From Anditalea andensis (GTDB lineage: Bacteria; Bacteroidota; Bacteroidia; Cytophagales; Cyclobacteriaceae): 64,000 bases of DNA. The DNA is taken from the NCBI RefSeq assembly GCF_000714815.1, contig NZ_JMIH01000004.1, positions 62,001 through 126,000 of the forward strand, written 5' to 3'. Under the pieces are notes generated by a model. That model was not told the DNA's origin. It was given only the letters and a program-made list of their open reading frames with translations, and did no database searches. The position numbers and the translations under genes are program-made. Shown piece after piece: positions 36,648-46,777 of this stretch. The stretch's first letter is position 1. Every line of letters begins with the position of its first letter.

Positions 36648-38138
36648 CTACTCCGAGGGATTGGATATAGTAGGTTTGGAAGTATTGTTTAATTGCCCCC
36701 CCTCTTTTAAAGTTTGCATCACTATTCTGTCTTTAAAAGGGCTATTCTTTTGGAATTCCAGGTAAAAACCATCTAACTTCTCAAAGGTAAGTGGAGTCCC
36801 GAATGTGTACCTATCAGTGATTTTTTCTTGAAAATCTTTATTATACATGATCATAGATCCCAAATCCCATGGAAATTTTTCTGTATCAACTCCTAAAAAA
36901 TCATTTTTATACCTGGATTTACCAATGATTTTTTTCCAATCCTCTATGCCTGTAAAACCTATCCCTTCCGTACCGTGAGAAAAAAGCATAAGGTAAATTT
37001 CATCATATTGATCAGACTTCTCCAAATACTCTTTCAGCCTGGCTGCAGATGTTTCCATATTAAATTTCATCCAGAAAGGTATAGATCCTGTCTTAAGCAT
37101 CCAGTAGGGATCATGCATAATAAAACTTTCCACCACTAGACGGTTTGTAAGAACTCCGTTTTTATGATAAAACCACTTGTATAATTCTGCCACGAAAGGA
37201 GAAGGGTCATCAGCATCTTCAAATTTCCATTCCCTTACTCCATAATCATTATCTTTAGCTATTCTTAATATATCATCTGATATAGCCGGATCAAAGCCCC
37301 ATTCTGACTCAGGTTGATGAGAATCTGTTTTTGGGGGGTCCCAACTTCGTACATTAGCATTGTATTTTTCCAAAAATGCAGCTGTCCTATCTGTCTTTTG
37401 AAAATAATCTTCCTGATCAGCTCCTCCAACACAGCCAAATTGAAATGAAAACCTTTTATTTATTGTAGTTACGGGCCATTTCCTTTCACAATTGGATATA
37501 ATAATGGTCCCACCTTCCTGCAGATTTTCTATGATGAATCTTTCATAAGCTAAATCTACCCGCTGCATTTTCACCCTAAAAAACCCAACTTTCTCAAGTG
37601 TAAGCCTATCCTGGGCCGGATCCATCATAAAATGTAACTTCAACTGGGGGTTGTTTTTAAGTAAAGCTTCTCCACTTGGAATCCCCCATTCCATAGTGGC
37701 CTTAGGGTCATCTACCGATAGTGATGAAGGTCTATTTATAGGTATTAAATGTGTCTGTGGTAAAAACGGTATCCCCATGGCCGCAGCTAAATGAGAAACC
37801 GCCCCACTAGAGGAACCGATGATAATGGCTGGGTATTTTCTTTTGGGATACATGTTTACTACCGCCTTGGAAAACTCCTCCGCTTCTATACTTCCAGTCT
37901 CATTAGGATTAATACCTTCTGCACCAGTACTTTCCACATATAAAGTTTCCCTTAGTTTTCTTGGCAATAGATTTATAATAGATGCCAAAGGTTTGATAGC
38001 AGGCATCGTACCTAATCCTTCAAAATCCTCCCCTTTTAAAAAGTGGCTAAGAGCGGTAACAAATCCCAACCCGGAATCAAATCCAGCAGTAAAATTTGGA
38101 GGCATGTGCCCTATTGCTTTATTGAAAGGATTTTTCAT
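36648..38138 (-). CDS. Unrecognised 496-residue protein
   Basis: No signal peptide or membrane segment. Residues about 105-130 read AIIIGSSSGAVSHLAAAMGIPFLPQTHL, where GSSSG resembles a nucleophile elbow or a glycine-rich phosphate loop. Further segments are EGGTIIISNCERKWPVTTI near 210, FSFQFGCVGGADQEDYF, and YLMLFSHGTEGIGFTGIEDW near 400. The whole looks like a compact globular alpha/beta enzyme. It is single, between a sugar isomerase and an M3 peptidase, with a 227-base gap on one side and a terminator on the other. I do not know a family for it. Confidence 0.7.
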   Translation of the reverse strand: MKNPFNKAIGHMPPNFTAGFDSGLGFVTALSHFLKGEDFEGLGTMPAIKPLASIINLLPRKLRETLYVESTGAEGINPNETGSIEAEEFSKAVVNMYPKRKYPAIIIGSSSGAVSHLAAAMGIPFLPQTHLIPINRPSSLSVDDPKATMEWGIPSGEALLKNNPQLKLHFMMDPAQDRLTLEKVGFFRVKMQRVDLAYERFIIENLQEGGTIIISNCERKWPVTTINKRFSFQFGCVGGADQEDYFQKTDRTAAFLEKYNANVRSWDPPKTDSHQPESEWGFDPAISDDILRIAKDNDYGVREWKFEDADDPSPFVAELYKWFYHKNGVLTNRLVVESFIMHDPYWMLKTGSIPFWMKFNMETSAARLKEYLEKSDQYDEIYLMLFSHGTEGIGFTGIEDWKKIIGKSRYKNDFLGVDTEKFPWDLGSMIMYNKDFQEKITDRYTFGTPLTFEKLDGFYLEFQKNSPFKDRIVMQTLKEGGQLNNTSKPTISNPSE

Positions 38139-38296
38139 ATTTAGCCAATTATGATTTAAAGATATAACCTCACTAAAGGTTCATAATTACCATAACCTAT
38201 CAACCTCTCATGTGTTTAAATTATATTAGCACAGCTATTTTTATTATACAACTTTAGGTCTATTTTTTGACAGATAATACAAAATTTAGATCATAA

Positions 38297-38334
38297 AAAA
38301 AGAGGTTACTTATGTACCAAAGCAACCTCTTTTT
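38297..38334 (-). terminator. Terminator of the M3 peptidase gene
   Basis: Eleven-base-pair stem (38297-38307 with 38324-38334), 16-base loop, about 27 bases past the stop; the stem ends in T on either strand. Confidence 0.75.
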
Positions 38335-38360
38335 AAAAAACTATTCAGTTTTCTTGATCC

Positions 38361-40550
38361 TTAGTCATTTTTTTCCGGTACAGGAAAACCCCTATCTCTC
38401 ATGAGGGCATCTATGGTGGCATCTCTTCCTCTAAATTTCCTATAGGCCTCAGCAGGGTCCATGGCATTTCTTGGAGCAAAGAGATATTCTACCAGTTTGG
38501 CAGCTACCCCTTTATCATAAAATCCACCCGGAGACTCTTTAAATGCCTCCGCAGCATCAGAAGTCAAGACATCCGCCCATAGATACCCATAATATCCTGT
38601 GGCATATCCCTCCCCGGAAAACACATGTCCAAAGTGCGGAGAGCGGTGACGCATTACGATCTGATCAGGCATATTCAGTTCTGCTAGAGTCTCTTTTTCA
38701 AAAGTTCTGGGATCCAGTCCTCTCGGGTCAGTGGTATGGTATTTCATATCCATCAGAGCCGAAGCCAAAAATTCAGTAGTGGCAAATCCTTGGTTAAACG
38801 TAGCTGCATTCTCAATTTTTGTCACCAATTCTCTAGGCATAGGCTCACCCGTCTCATGGTGCAACAAAAACTGATCAATCACCTGATCAGTTGATAGCCA
38901 TCTTTCCAAAAGCTGTGACTGAAATTCAGTATAATCCCTTACACCGCTGTTCAATGTTGGGTATTTCACATTGGAAGCCAGGAAGTGTAGAGCATGTCCA
39001 AATTCATGGAAAAAAGTCTTAGCATCATCCCAGGATATTAATGCCGACTGACCGGGGGCAGGCTTTACAAAGTTGGAATTATTTGAGGACAAAACCGTCT
39101 GTTTGCCATCAAAAGTAGTGTGGCTTCGGTATGTGGTAGCCCATGCTCCTGATCTCTTTCCCTGACGGGCAAATGGATCCAGGTACCAAAGACCAATATG
39201 CTCACCGGAGTTTTTATCAGAAACCTCCCATACTTTTACATCTGAATGGAATACAGGAACAGATCCATCTGGTACGGGTTCAAATTTAAAATTAAACAAC
39301 TCTCCCGCTGTATAGAATATAGCCTTAGTAAGGTTGGTAAGTTCCAGATATTGTTTTACCTCATCGCTGTCCAGATCATATTTATCTTTCCTCACCTTTT
39401 CTGCATAGTAACGGTAATCCCATGGTTTGATAGTAATACTGGAGCCTTCTTCATCTGCCAGTGTCTGCATATCCGCTACCTCCTCTTCTACTCTAGCGAT
39501 AGCAGACGGCCAGACGGCAAGCATCAGATCCATTGCTGCTTCGGGATTTTTGGCCATCCTATCCTGCAGGCGCCACTGCGCATAGTTATCGTATCCCATC
39601 AGGGCTACTCGTTCATTACGAAGTCTTAATATGTCTGTAATTACCTGATTGTTATCAAATTCATCTCTATTATCTCCGCGTGAATAGTAGTTGTTCCAAA
39701 CCTTTTCCCTTAACTCCCTTTCGTCCGAATAAGTGAGAAAAGGGTCCATAGATGACCTGGTATTGGTGATGGCAAATTTACCCTTCTGTCCCCGTTCATC
39801 TGCTGCAGTGGCAGCGGCGCGGATAAATGAATCCGGAAGACCTCCCAATTGATTTTCATTCAGGTAAACCACATAATTTTCTTCATCTGCAAGAATATTT
39901 TGGGAAAATGTCGTGTAGAGTCTGGATAGCTCCTTGTTGATTTCTGCATACCTAGCCTTAGCTCCTGCATCCAAATCTGCGCCTTCCATAGCAAAATTTT
40001 CATATACCAGATCTACTACCCTCTGTCGATCTGCCGGTAAAGGATTTTCCTGTGAATTTTCAAAAACGGTTTTGATTCTTTCAAAAAGTTTTTCGTTCTG
40101 TATTATTTTTGAAGAATATTCAGATATCTGAGGGGATAGTTCGCCCTGTATTTTTCTAAATGCTGGGGATGAAACATTACTGCCCCATATACCATAATAC
40201 GTAAACACCTTTTTGATTTCCTTGCCTGATCTTTCCATTTCCTCTATGGTATTTTCAAAATCAGGAGCAGCAGGATTATTTGCTATTTTTTCTATTTCTT
40301 CCAAGTGCATCGCCATACCTTTTTCCATGGCCGGTTTCAGAAGTGCCAGATCCATTCTGTCAAATGCTGGCACACCTCCGTAGGGACCTTCGAATTCTTT
40401 CAGTAAAATATTCTCTTGCGACGTATTACTTTTCATTTCTTTCTTATTTTTCAGCATGGTCTGAGCTACTACGGGATCAATAGCTCCTATAGAGAGGACC
40501 ATCATCAGCCCACAGGCAGTACGTTTAAAATTTATATATTGCTTTTTCAT
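38361..40550 (-). CDS. M3 family oligopeptidase (peptidyl-dipeptidase Dcp-like), exported
   Basis: 729 residues with a signal peptide (hydrophobic to PVVAQT). The zinc motif HEFGH starts at His515 (FFHEFGHALHFL), with a downstream Glu ligand in ATTEFLAS-like context. The N-terminal region LKEFEGPYGGVPAFDRMDLA and the large helical domain match Dcp. C-terminal YGYLWADVLTSDAAEAF is a familiar M3 block. It cleaves dipeptides or short oligopeptides, here probably in the periplasm. It is one of three exported peptidase-type proteins in the window (with the M16 pair). Confidence 0.95.
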   Translation of the reverse strand: MKKQYINFKRTACGLMMVLSIGAIDPVVAQTMLKNKKEMKSNTSQENILLKEFEGPYGGVPAFDRMDLALLKPAMEKGMAMHLEEIEKIANNPAAPDFENTIEEMERSGKEIKKVFTYYGIWGSNVSSPAFRKIQGELSPQISEYSSKIIQNEKLFERIKTVFENSQENPLPADRQRVVDLVYENFAMEGADLDAGAKARYAEINKELSRLYTTFSQNILADEENYVVYLNENQLGGLPDSFIRAAATAADERGQKGKFAITNTRSSMDPFLTYSDERELREKVWNNYYSRGDNRDEFDNNQVITDILRLRNERVALMGYDNYAQWRLQDRMAKNPEAAMDLMLAVWPSAIARVEEEVADMQTLADEEGSSITIKPWDYRYYAEKVRKDKYDLDSDEVKQYLELTNLTKAIFYTAGELFNFKFEPVPDGSVPVFHSDVKVWEVSDKNSGEHIGLWYLDPFARQGKRSGAWATTYRSHTTFDGKQTVLSSNNSNFVKPAPGQSALISWDDAKTFFHEFGHALHFLASNVKYPTLNSGVRDYTEFQSQLLERWLSTDQVIDQFLLHHETGEPMPRELVTKIENAATFNQGFATTEFLASALMDMKYHTTDPRGLDPRTFEKETLAELNMPDQIVMRHRSPHFGHVFSGEGYATGYYGYLWADVLTSDAAEAFKESPGGFYDKGVAAKLVEYLFAPRNAMDPAEAYRKFRGRDATIDALMRDRGFPVPEKND

Positions 40551-40799
40551 GGTATAATTTTTAATAACTTTTTTACGAAGGTTACAGGTGCAAGTTACCT
40601 CAAATTATGCATTTCCCAGTTTATCTCATCGCCACCGAGATATCATTATCCCTACGTAAGAAAATATAATATGCATTCCTTTAATCAATTGACAAACATA
40701 ATCTGCTGTACCTATAAAGTCATACTATATGGTTATTTAAAATAGACAATCTCAATATTTTTAAGAATTTGATCTTTTAGCCGTTATAGATTTAATAGA

Positions 40800-42794
40800 T
40801 TAGAAAATCCGCTGGATCCTCACTGCATTAAGTATGGCCAACAGCGCCACCCCTACATCTGCAAACACTGCTTCCCAAAGCGATGCCACTCCAAAAGCAC
40901 CCAAACCCAAAACCAATGCTTTGACCCCAAAAGCAAGCGCTATATTTTGCCAAACCACCTGCTTGGTCTTCCGGCCTATTTTAATAGCAGTCATGATATG
41001 TGAAGGCTGGTCATTTTGGATGACTACGTCGGCTGATTCTATAGCGGCATCGGATCCGAGGCCCCCCATTGCTATGCCCACATCAGCCATCGCTATCACT
41101 GGAGCATCATTTATACCATCACCTACAAATGCTACTGTTCTTCCCTGTTTTTTTAAAGCTACCAAATGACTTACTTTATCCTGAGGAAACAGGCCTCCAT
41201 GAGATTTATCCAGACCATATTCCTTAGCCAGGGCACTAACTATAGCATCTTTGTCACCTGATAAGAGTATAATCTCTTTTATGCCTGATTGCCGTAGGTT
41301 TTGAAGTGTTTCTGCCACTCCTTCTTTTACTTCATCCGCTATGGTAATATAGCCGGCAAATGCACCATCTATAGCCACCATTACTACGGTGTCAACGATG
41401 TGGTTCAAATCTTCGGAATAGGATATTCCAAAACGTGACATCAATGAGGCATTCCCGGCAATTATCTCTCGGCCATCTACTTTACCTTTTAAACCCTGAC
41501 CAGAAAACTCCTCCACATCAGCCGCTAATGGACTTGTTATGTCTCCATAGTATGTCACCAGTGCTTTGGCGATAGGATGTGTAGACTTGCTTTCGAGTGC
41601 TGCTACCAGTGCCATAAATAATTCTGGAGACATTTCACCTTTGACTTCTACTTTTTGAACTTCAAATACACCTTTTGTAAGGGTTCCGGTTTTATCCAGT
41701 ACGAGCGTATCCACCTGGGTAATCAGATCGAGAAAATTTGATCCTTTAAAAAGAATTCCATTTTTGGAAGCAGCTCCTATACCTCCAAAGTAACCCAAGG
41801 GTATAGAAACCACCAAGGCACAAGGACAAGATATCACCAAGAATACCAATGCTCTATAAAACCATTCGTTAAAAATATAATCAGAAACGAAAAAATAGGG
41901 CAATAAAGCCAGGCCAAGAGCGAGAAAAACTACTATAGGGGTATAAATTTTAGCAAACTTGGTAATAAACTTTTGGTTTTTTGCTTTTCTGCCACTGGCA
42001 TCTTCCACCAGTTTCAATATTTTTGACAAAGCACTATTTTCAAAAACAGCATTTACTTTCAGCTCGGATACCTTATCCAGATTCACCATGCCTGCCAGTA
42101 CCTTATCTCCTTTCCTTATGGTCTGGGGTTTTGACTCACCTGTAAGGGCAGCTGTATCATACGAAGAAACAGTACTGAGCATTATCCCATCCAAGGCAAC
42201 CCTCTCTCCAGCCCTGACCTGAATGACTTCATCCAATCCCACTAAAGCAGGGTCAATTGTAACAAAATGTCCATTTCTTTTTACACTTACCATTGAAGGT
42301 CTGTTGTCTATCAGGTCTTTGATAGATTTTCTTGACCTGCGGACTGCTATTTCCTGAAAATGCTCACCGATCACATAAAAAAGCATTACCGCCACACCTT
42401 CTGCGTATTCGCCTAAATAAAATGCGCCTAGGGTAGCGATGCCCATAAGGAAAAACTCATTGAACACCTCTCCTTTCCCTATATTGATGACCGCATGCCA
42501 AAGCACATCCCAGCCTACTAAGAAATAAGCCACAGTGAACCAGGCCAATTTGATAATCCCAGTAAACCATCCCGTTTCAAAAAAATCCAATGCAATACCG
42601 GTTATAAGTAAAATCAAACTTACCACTGCAGGTATATATGTCTTCCACTGGTTCCAGCCAATAGATTGTTCCTTCCTTTTAGGATGTACTGCACCGCAGC
42701 AGTTGTCAGCATCCATTGGACCTGGATGTTCAGCCGTCCGGGGAGAATTGATCTCTACTGCATCAGGTATGTTTTCATTGTGATGATCCTTCAT
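40800..42794 (-). CDS. P1B-type heavy-metal ATPase (Zn/Cd/Pb-like), no HMA domain
   Basis: 664 residues. The transmembrane metal site is SCPC at 322-325, the phosphorylated Asp is D367 in DKTGTLTKG, the actuator TGE is at 218-220, and GDGINDAP is present near the C-terminal third. CPC with a Cys/His context fits export of Zn, Cd, Co or Pb. The usual N-terminal ferredoxin-like metal-binding domain (GMDCxxC) is absent; instead there is a short His/Cys stretch (HHNEN, DNCCGAVH). The gene is 62 bases behind a Fur-family regulator on the same strand, which likely senses the metal. Located in the inner membrane. Confidence 0.94.
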   Translation of the reverse strand: MKDHHNENIPDAVEINSPRTAEHPGPMDADNCCGAVHPKRKEQSIGWNQWKTYIPAVVSLILLITGIALDFFETGWFTGIIKLAWFTVAYFLVGWDVLWHAVINIGKGEVFNEFFLMGIATLGAFYLGEYAEGVAVMLFYVIGEHFQEIAVRRSRKSIKDLIDNRPSMVSVKRNGHFVTIDPALVGLDEVIQVRAGERVALDGIMLSTVSSYDTAALTGESKPQTIRKGDKVLAGMVNLDKVSELKVNAVFENSALSKILKLVEDASGRKAKNQKFITKFAKIYTPIVVFLALGLALLPYFFVSDYIFNEWFYRALVFLVISCPCALVVSIPLGYFGGIGAASKNGILFKGSNFLDLITQVDTLVLDKTGTLTKGVFEVQKVEVKGEMSPELFMALVAALESKSTHPIAKALVTYYGDITSPLAADVEEFSGQGLKGKVDGREIIAGNASLMSRFGISYSEDLNHIVDTVVMVAIDGAFAGYITIADEVKEGVAETLQNLRQSGIKEIILLSGDKDAIVSALAKEYGLDKSHGGLFPQDKVSHLVALKKQGRTVAFVGDGINDAPVIAMADVGIAMGGLGSDAAIESADVVIQNDQPSHIMTAIKIGRKTKQVVWQNIALAFGVKALVLGLGAFGVASLWEAVFADVGVALLAILNAVRIQRIF

Positions 42795-42856
42795 TTTTTT
42801 ATCCCTTTAAATTATCTATCAAAATTAGACAATTATACCATGCATAGGTATTGCAA

Positions 42857-43273
42857 TTATCCGCTGCAACTACTACATACCCCCTTTACTACCAAAGATG
42901 CTTCATCCGCCTTAAATGCTACGGGTAGAGAAATCTCAGGTATCCTAAAGTCTGTCAAACAAAAGGTTTCTGTACATACTTTACAGTGAAAGTGCACATG
43001 CAAATCTTTATCTAGAACACATGAACAGCCTTCTTCACATAACGCATATTTTGGAGCTCCGGATCCATCATCGATAGTATGAACCAGACCTTTTTGACGG
43101 AAGGTTTTTAAAGTCCTGTATAAGGTTACCCGGTCGGATTTTTCAAAAAAATGTTCTAAATCCGAAAGGCTGATAGCAGATTTTTGCGCAGAGAGTTGTT
43201 CCAGCACCAGCAAGCGCATCGCAGTAGGACGGATTTTTTTAAGCTGTAGGATACCTTCAAATTTTTGATCCAT
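42857..43273 (-). CDS. Fur-family transcriptional regulator
   Basis: 138 residues. The winged helix is in the N-terminal half (RPTAMRLLVLEQL, SDLEHFF, RVTLYRTLKTF). The dimerisation half has HVHFHCKVCTETFC and a C-terminal CSSC, the two CxxC pairs of the structural zinc site. The regulatory metal ligands (His-rich HVHFH) look Zur- or Fur-like; the subtype is not certain. It lies directly upstream of the P1B ATPase and probably governs it. Divergent from the sorbosone-dehydrogenase-like gene, 281 bases away. Confidence 0.92.
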   Translation of the reverse strand: MDQKFEGILQLKKIRPTAMRLLVLEQLSAQKSAISLSDLEHFFEKSDRVTLYRTLKTFRQKGLVHTIDDGSGAPKYALCEEGCSCVLDKDLHVHFHCKVCTETFCLTDFRIPEISLPVAFKADEASLVVKGVCSSCSG

Positions 43274-43554
43274 TTTGACCCATTAGATAGATTAAACTCA
43301 AAGGCAATTAAAACGAATCTTCGGGATTTACCTACAATAAAGGGTTAAATGATTTTAAACCATCTCAAGTAGCTTGGGAAACAATCCGTTCCTTTTTAGT
43401 ACCACCCATTTACCCTAAATGTATCATATGATTGAATCGAAATGTGAGCATCAACCATTTTAGGCGGATTTTTACCCCAATTTCCTTTTATTAATATTAA
43501 AAAATTTGTGGAATTTAATTTGATAATAGAATATCACATCTAAATACGTATAAC

Positions 43555-44778
43555 ATGAGAAAAATTTTACTTTCTATTGGTTTCATTACATCTATAACTT
43601 GTTTGCTATTAGCATGTTCTAGTGATACCATTTCGGAATTTTGGGACTCTATCATCCCGGAAACAAACGAAGACCCTACCCAATCCCAAATCAGCACCTA
43701 TGTATTCAAGCCGGCCCAATTATCAGCTACCGATGAACGAATCCAACAACTAAGGGTTCCACAAGGTTTTTCGGTTCGGAAATTTGCAGATGAGCTTGGG
43801 GAAGCTAGAATCCTGGCAGCAACTTCCTCTGGACATGTATATGTCACCAACAGAGAAGATGGAGAAGTCATATTATTGGAAGATACTAATGGGGATGGTG
43901 CCGCAGACCGTAGAGAAGTGGTGGCCACTTTGGAGGATGCACATGGTTTGGCCGTTTTTGATAACAAATTATATATAGTCACCATAAAAGAGATTTACGC
44001 TGCAGATATTAATACCAATGGTACCTTGGGAGCACCTCAACTCATTTACGGCGGTCTGCCAGATGGCGGACAGCACCCCAATAGGACCCTAGGGTTTGGC
44101 CCAGATGGCATGATGTACGTAAGTGTAGGTAGTACATGCAATGCATGCCCTGAACCAAACCCTCTTCATGCTACTATGCTCCAGGCCAATCCTGATGGTT
44201 CCAATATGAGGATTTATGCAGAAGGGTTGAGAAACACAATTGGGTTTGGATGGCATCCTGAAACGTCGATGTTCTGGGGAATGGATCATGGTATAGATAA
44301 ATTAGGCGATGATGTGTCCCATGAGGAATTGAACCATATCATAGACGGTGCACATTATGGCTGGCCTTATATCTTTGATGACGGCAGATACAATGCGTAT
44401 CCTAGGCCTGAAGACATGACCTATGCGGAATTTGCAGCGATGTCTACCTTTCCAAGTTTGATGTATACAGCGCATGCTGCACCTATGCAGATGGTATTTT
44501 ATACAGGAAACCAATTCCCTGCAGATTATAACGGTGATGCATTTGTAGCCTATAGAGGATCATGGAACCGAAGTACACCAGAGGGATATAAAGTGAGCAG
44601 GATCATTTTTGAAAACGGAACCCCGGTGAGGTTTGAGGACTTTTTAACCGGCTTTTTGGTAAACAATAACAATGCTCATTTTGGTAGATTGGTAGGACTG
44701 GCTGTGCATGCAGACGGTTCCCTTCTAGTCTCTGACGATACTAATGGGGTCATCTATAGAATAGCTCATAATCAATAA
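43555..44778 (+). CDS. PQQ-dependent sugar dehydrogenase-like (sorbosone dehydrogenase family) lipoprotein
   Basis: 407 residues. The signal ends LLLACSSD, a good lipobox with the modified Cys at about residue 21. A beta-propeller of NHL/GDH type follows: ILAATSSGHVYVTNREDGE, DTNGDGAADRREVVATLED, HGLAVFDNKLYI, HPNRTLGFGPDGMMYVSVGS and HYGWPYIFDDGRY. The family oxidises aldoses or sorbosone with PQQ; substrate and cofactor use are inferred, not shown. It is anchored to a membrane facing the periplasm. A perfect hairpin terminator follows. Confidence 0.9.
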   Translation: MRKILLSIGFITSITCLLLACSSDTISEFWDSIIPETNEDPTQSQISTYVFKPAQLSATDERIQQLRVPQGFSVRKFADELGEARILAATSSGHVYVTNREDGEVILLEDTNGDGAADRREVVATLEDAHGLAVFDNKLYIVTIKEIYAADINTNGTLGAPQLIYGGLPDGGQHPNRTLGFGPDGMMYVSVGSTCNACPEPNPLHATMLQANPDGSNMRIYAEGLRNTIGFGWHPETSMFWGMDHGIDKLGDDVSHEELNHIIDGAHYGWPYIFDDGRYNAYPRPEDMTYAEFAAMSTFPSLMYTAHAAPMQMVFYTGNQFPADYNGDAFVAYRGSWNRSTPEGYKVSRIIFENGTPVRFEDFLTGFLVNNNNAHFGRLVGLAVHADGSLLVSDDTNGVIYRIAHNQ

Positions 44779-44863
44779 TACCTATTGTACTTGGTTATAA
44801 TAAATAAAAAAAATTTTACTTTATAAAAAACTAGTTCCTATATACTTTTAAAGGATTTTTATA

Positions 44864-44895
44864 CCGGCAGTATTATAAATACTGCCGGATTTTTC
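44864..44895 (+). terminator. Terminator of the sugar dehydrogenase-like gene
   Basis: Perfect ten-base-pair GC-rich stem (44864-44873 with 44879-44888), loop of five, then ATTTTTCTTTT. Confidence 0.9.
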
Positions 44896-44946
44896 TTTTA
44901 GGATTGGAAATTATATCCATACCTTTGAAGAAAATATTCATTCTAA

Positions 44947-45693
44947 ATGTTACCCTCGACACATCAGCCAAACCTCTCTCCTGAAGACCATATTAAAAAA
45001 CTGCTAGAGGAAATCACCTCTATAGAGCAGTCACTTAATGATATAAAAAAGGAATTGTCTGATTTTCAGAATACCATCCACAAAAGGCTGGAAAATGAAA
45101 TAAAAAAGCTTGATGAACTAAATCAATTATATAAAAACTACAAAAAGGAAAAAAAATCAAAAAGACTCCTACAAAAACAGAAAGGAAAAAATTATATCCC
45201 ACCTACTGGAATAAAACAGGTAAACACAACTCCCTTACCACCTACCAATCTGGAAGCCGCCGAACAAAAAGAACTTAGAAAACTTTATAAACAGGCTATA
45301 GTGCATGTTCATCCCGATAAGCTCCTACATGCAGCAACAGCTGAACATATACACCGGGCTACCGATCTCACCGCCCGACTAAACGAGATCTATCAATCTG
45401 GAGATCTGGAAGAACTTCTTAATTTTTACCAATATGTAATATTAGATAATGCTAAGGAAGATCAAATAATCCACATACCTGAGGTAAATGAGAAGATAAG
45501 ACTATCTCATTTGACCAAAAAGAAAAAAATGATTGAAAAAGAATTAGCGGAACTTAAAAGTACCTATACATATGGCATTTTAAGCACGTATGAAAATCCC
45601 CTTTCTTTTATTGACGAACTTTATACTCAATTTCATGAAAGGATCAAATTGATGGAAAAAAGAACCAAGAAAATATTCAAACAGCCATTTTAA
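44947..45693 (+). CDS. Coiled-coil protein with a J-domain-like HPDK motif
   Basis: 248 residues. A lysine- and glutamate-rich coiled coil covers roughly residues 10-80 (EEITSIEQSLNDIKKELSDF). Then ELRKLYKQAIVHVHPDKL carries His-Pro-Asp at 122-124, preceded and followed by helices and by RLNEIYQSGDLEELLNFYQ. That is the outline of a J domain helix II-loop-helix III, placed in the middle of the protein rather than at the N-terminus. A second charged helical region (residues 175-205) follows. It could recruit a DnaK-type chaperone, but the J domain is divergent. Cytoplasmic. Confidence 0.75.
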   Translation: MLPSTHQPNLSPEDHIKKLLEEITSIEQSLNDIKKELSDFQNTIHKRLENEIKKLDELNQLYKNYKKEKKSKRLLQKQKGKNYIPPTGIKQVNTTPLPPTNLEAAEQKELRKLYKQAIVHVHPDKLLHAATAEHIHRATDLTARLNEIYQSGDLEELLNFYQYVILDNAKEDQIIHIPEVNEKIRLSHLTKKKKMIEKELAELKSTYTYGILSTYENPLSFIDELYTQFHERIKLMEKRTKKIFKQPF

Positions 45694-45871
45694 CAATTAC
45701 CTATGTAAAAGGAATGGAAGTCAATCATGTGGCAATGGACCAAGGCTATGCACTTTAGCACTGATCCTTAATAAATAGGTTTCCAGTGTATAATTAGCCT
45801 GTTAAATGTTTTATAAGTTCAGTAGAAAACCTTCCATCAATTCAATATAGCGAAAGTCAAATTCACCATTC

Positions 45872-46777
45872 ATGCTGAACCTAATCCTAGTTTTTGTTTA
45901 TCTATTCTTCGGAGTAAGCCTCCAAAGGTTCACGTTTTTACCGGGAAATACTGTCCATATGATGAATAAATACCTTATCTATGTGGTGCTTCCGGCTATT
46001 GCAATCCGTCATATTCCAGCCATTACTTTAAGTATTGAGTTAATTTTACCGGTAGTTACGGTATGGGTGTTTTTTTTGGCTGCTTGGGTGATTATTGAAG
46101 GAATTGGGCGATTATCCAAATGGGATAAAGCTACCATTGGCTGTTTGGTCCTTACTGTTGGACTCTCAAACACCTCATTTTTGGGATTCCCTATTATAGA
46201 TGCATTATATGGAAAGGAAGGCTTGAAAATAGCTTTGCTGGTAGATCAGCCAGGTTCGTTTCTGTTGGTCAGTAGTTTGGCCATTATTGTTGCCGCTATA
46301 TATGGTGAAAACAGGTTAAGAAAAAGAGATATAACTAAAAAAATATTCAAATTCCCTCCTTTTTTATTTTTTATCCTTTCACTAGTGATGAACATTTTTA
46401 ATTTTGAGGTCGGAGGAATGTTAAAAGGGCTTTTAGATCTTATAGCCCTTACTTTAACCCCTATTGCTTTGATAGCTGTAGGACTGCAGATAAAAATAAA
46501 AGGGAAAGATTTAATTCAGCCACCTTTGATCGTAGGATTAGGTTTATCTTTAGTGATAGCGCCAGGATTGGTATATGTTTTCCTAGGTTTTTTTCTGGAT
46601 TTTCAGGATCTAATATTCCAGGTCACTGTGATGGAAATGGCTATGCCACCTATGATCACAGCCTCCATTATAGCGGTCACTTATCATTTAAAGCCAAAAC
46701 TTGCTTCACTCATGGTAGGGGTAGGCATTCCTTTGTCGATGATCACACTTTTAATATGGTATTGGATACTGCAATAA
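45872..46777 (+). CDS. AEC (auxin efflux carrier) family permease
   Basis: 301 residues, about ten hydrophobic helices, inner membrane. The first helix with LFFGVSLQRF-like start, the YLIYVVLPAIAIRHIP segment, the LGLSNTSFLGFPII-like block (TVGLSNTSFLGFPIIDALYG) and the late VTVMEMAMPPMITASII block are AEC/malonate-permease signatures. Related proteins export or import organic anions. The substrate is undetermined. It has no clear partner gene. Confidence 0.9.
   Translation: MLNLILVFVYLFFGVSLQRFTFLPGNTVHMMNKYLIYVVLPAIAIRHIPAITLSIELILPVVTVWVFFLAAWVIIEGIGRLSKWDKATIGCLVLTVGLSNTSFLGFPIIDALYGKEGLKIALLVDQPGSFLLVSSLAIIVAAIYGENRLRKRDITKKIFKFPPFLFFILSLVMNIFNFEVGGMLKGLLDLIALTLTPIALIAVGLQIKIKGKDLIQPPLIVGLGLSLVIAPGLVYVFLGFFLDFQDLIFQVTVMEMAMPPMITASIIAVTYHLKPKLASLMVGVGIPLSMITLLIWYWILQ

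Noticed and set aside
42835-42851. Short inverted repeat ATACC/GGTAT at the junction between the Fur-family gene and the ATPase gene
   Set aside because: The arms are only five bases with a seven-base spacer; too weak for an operator.
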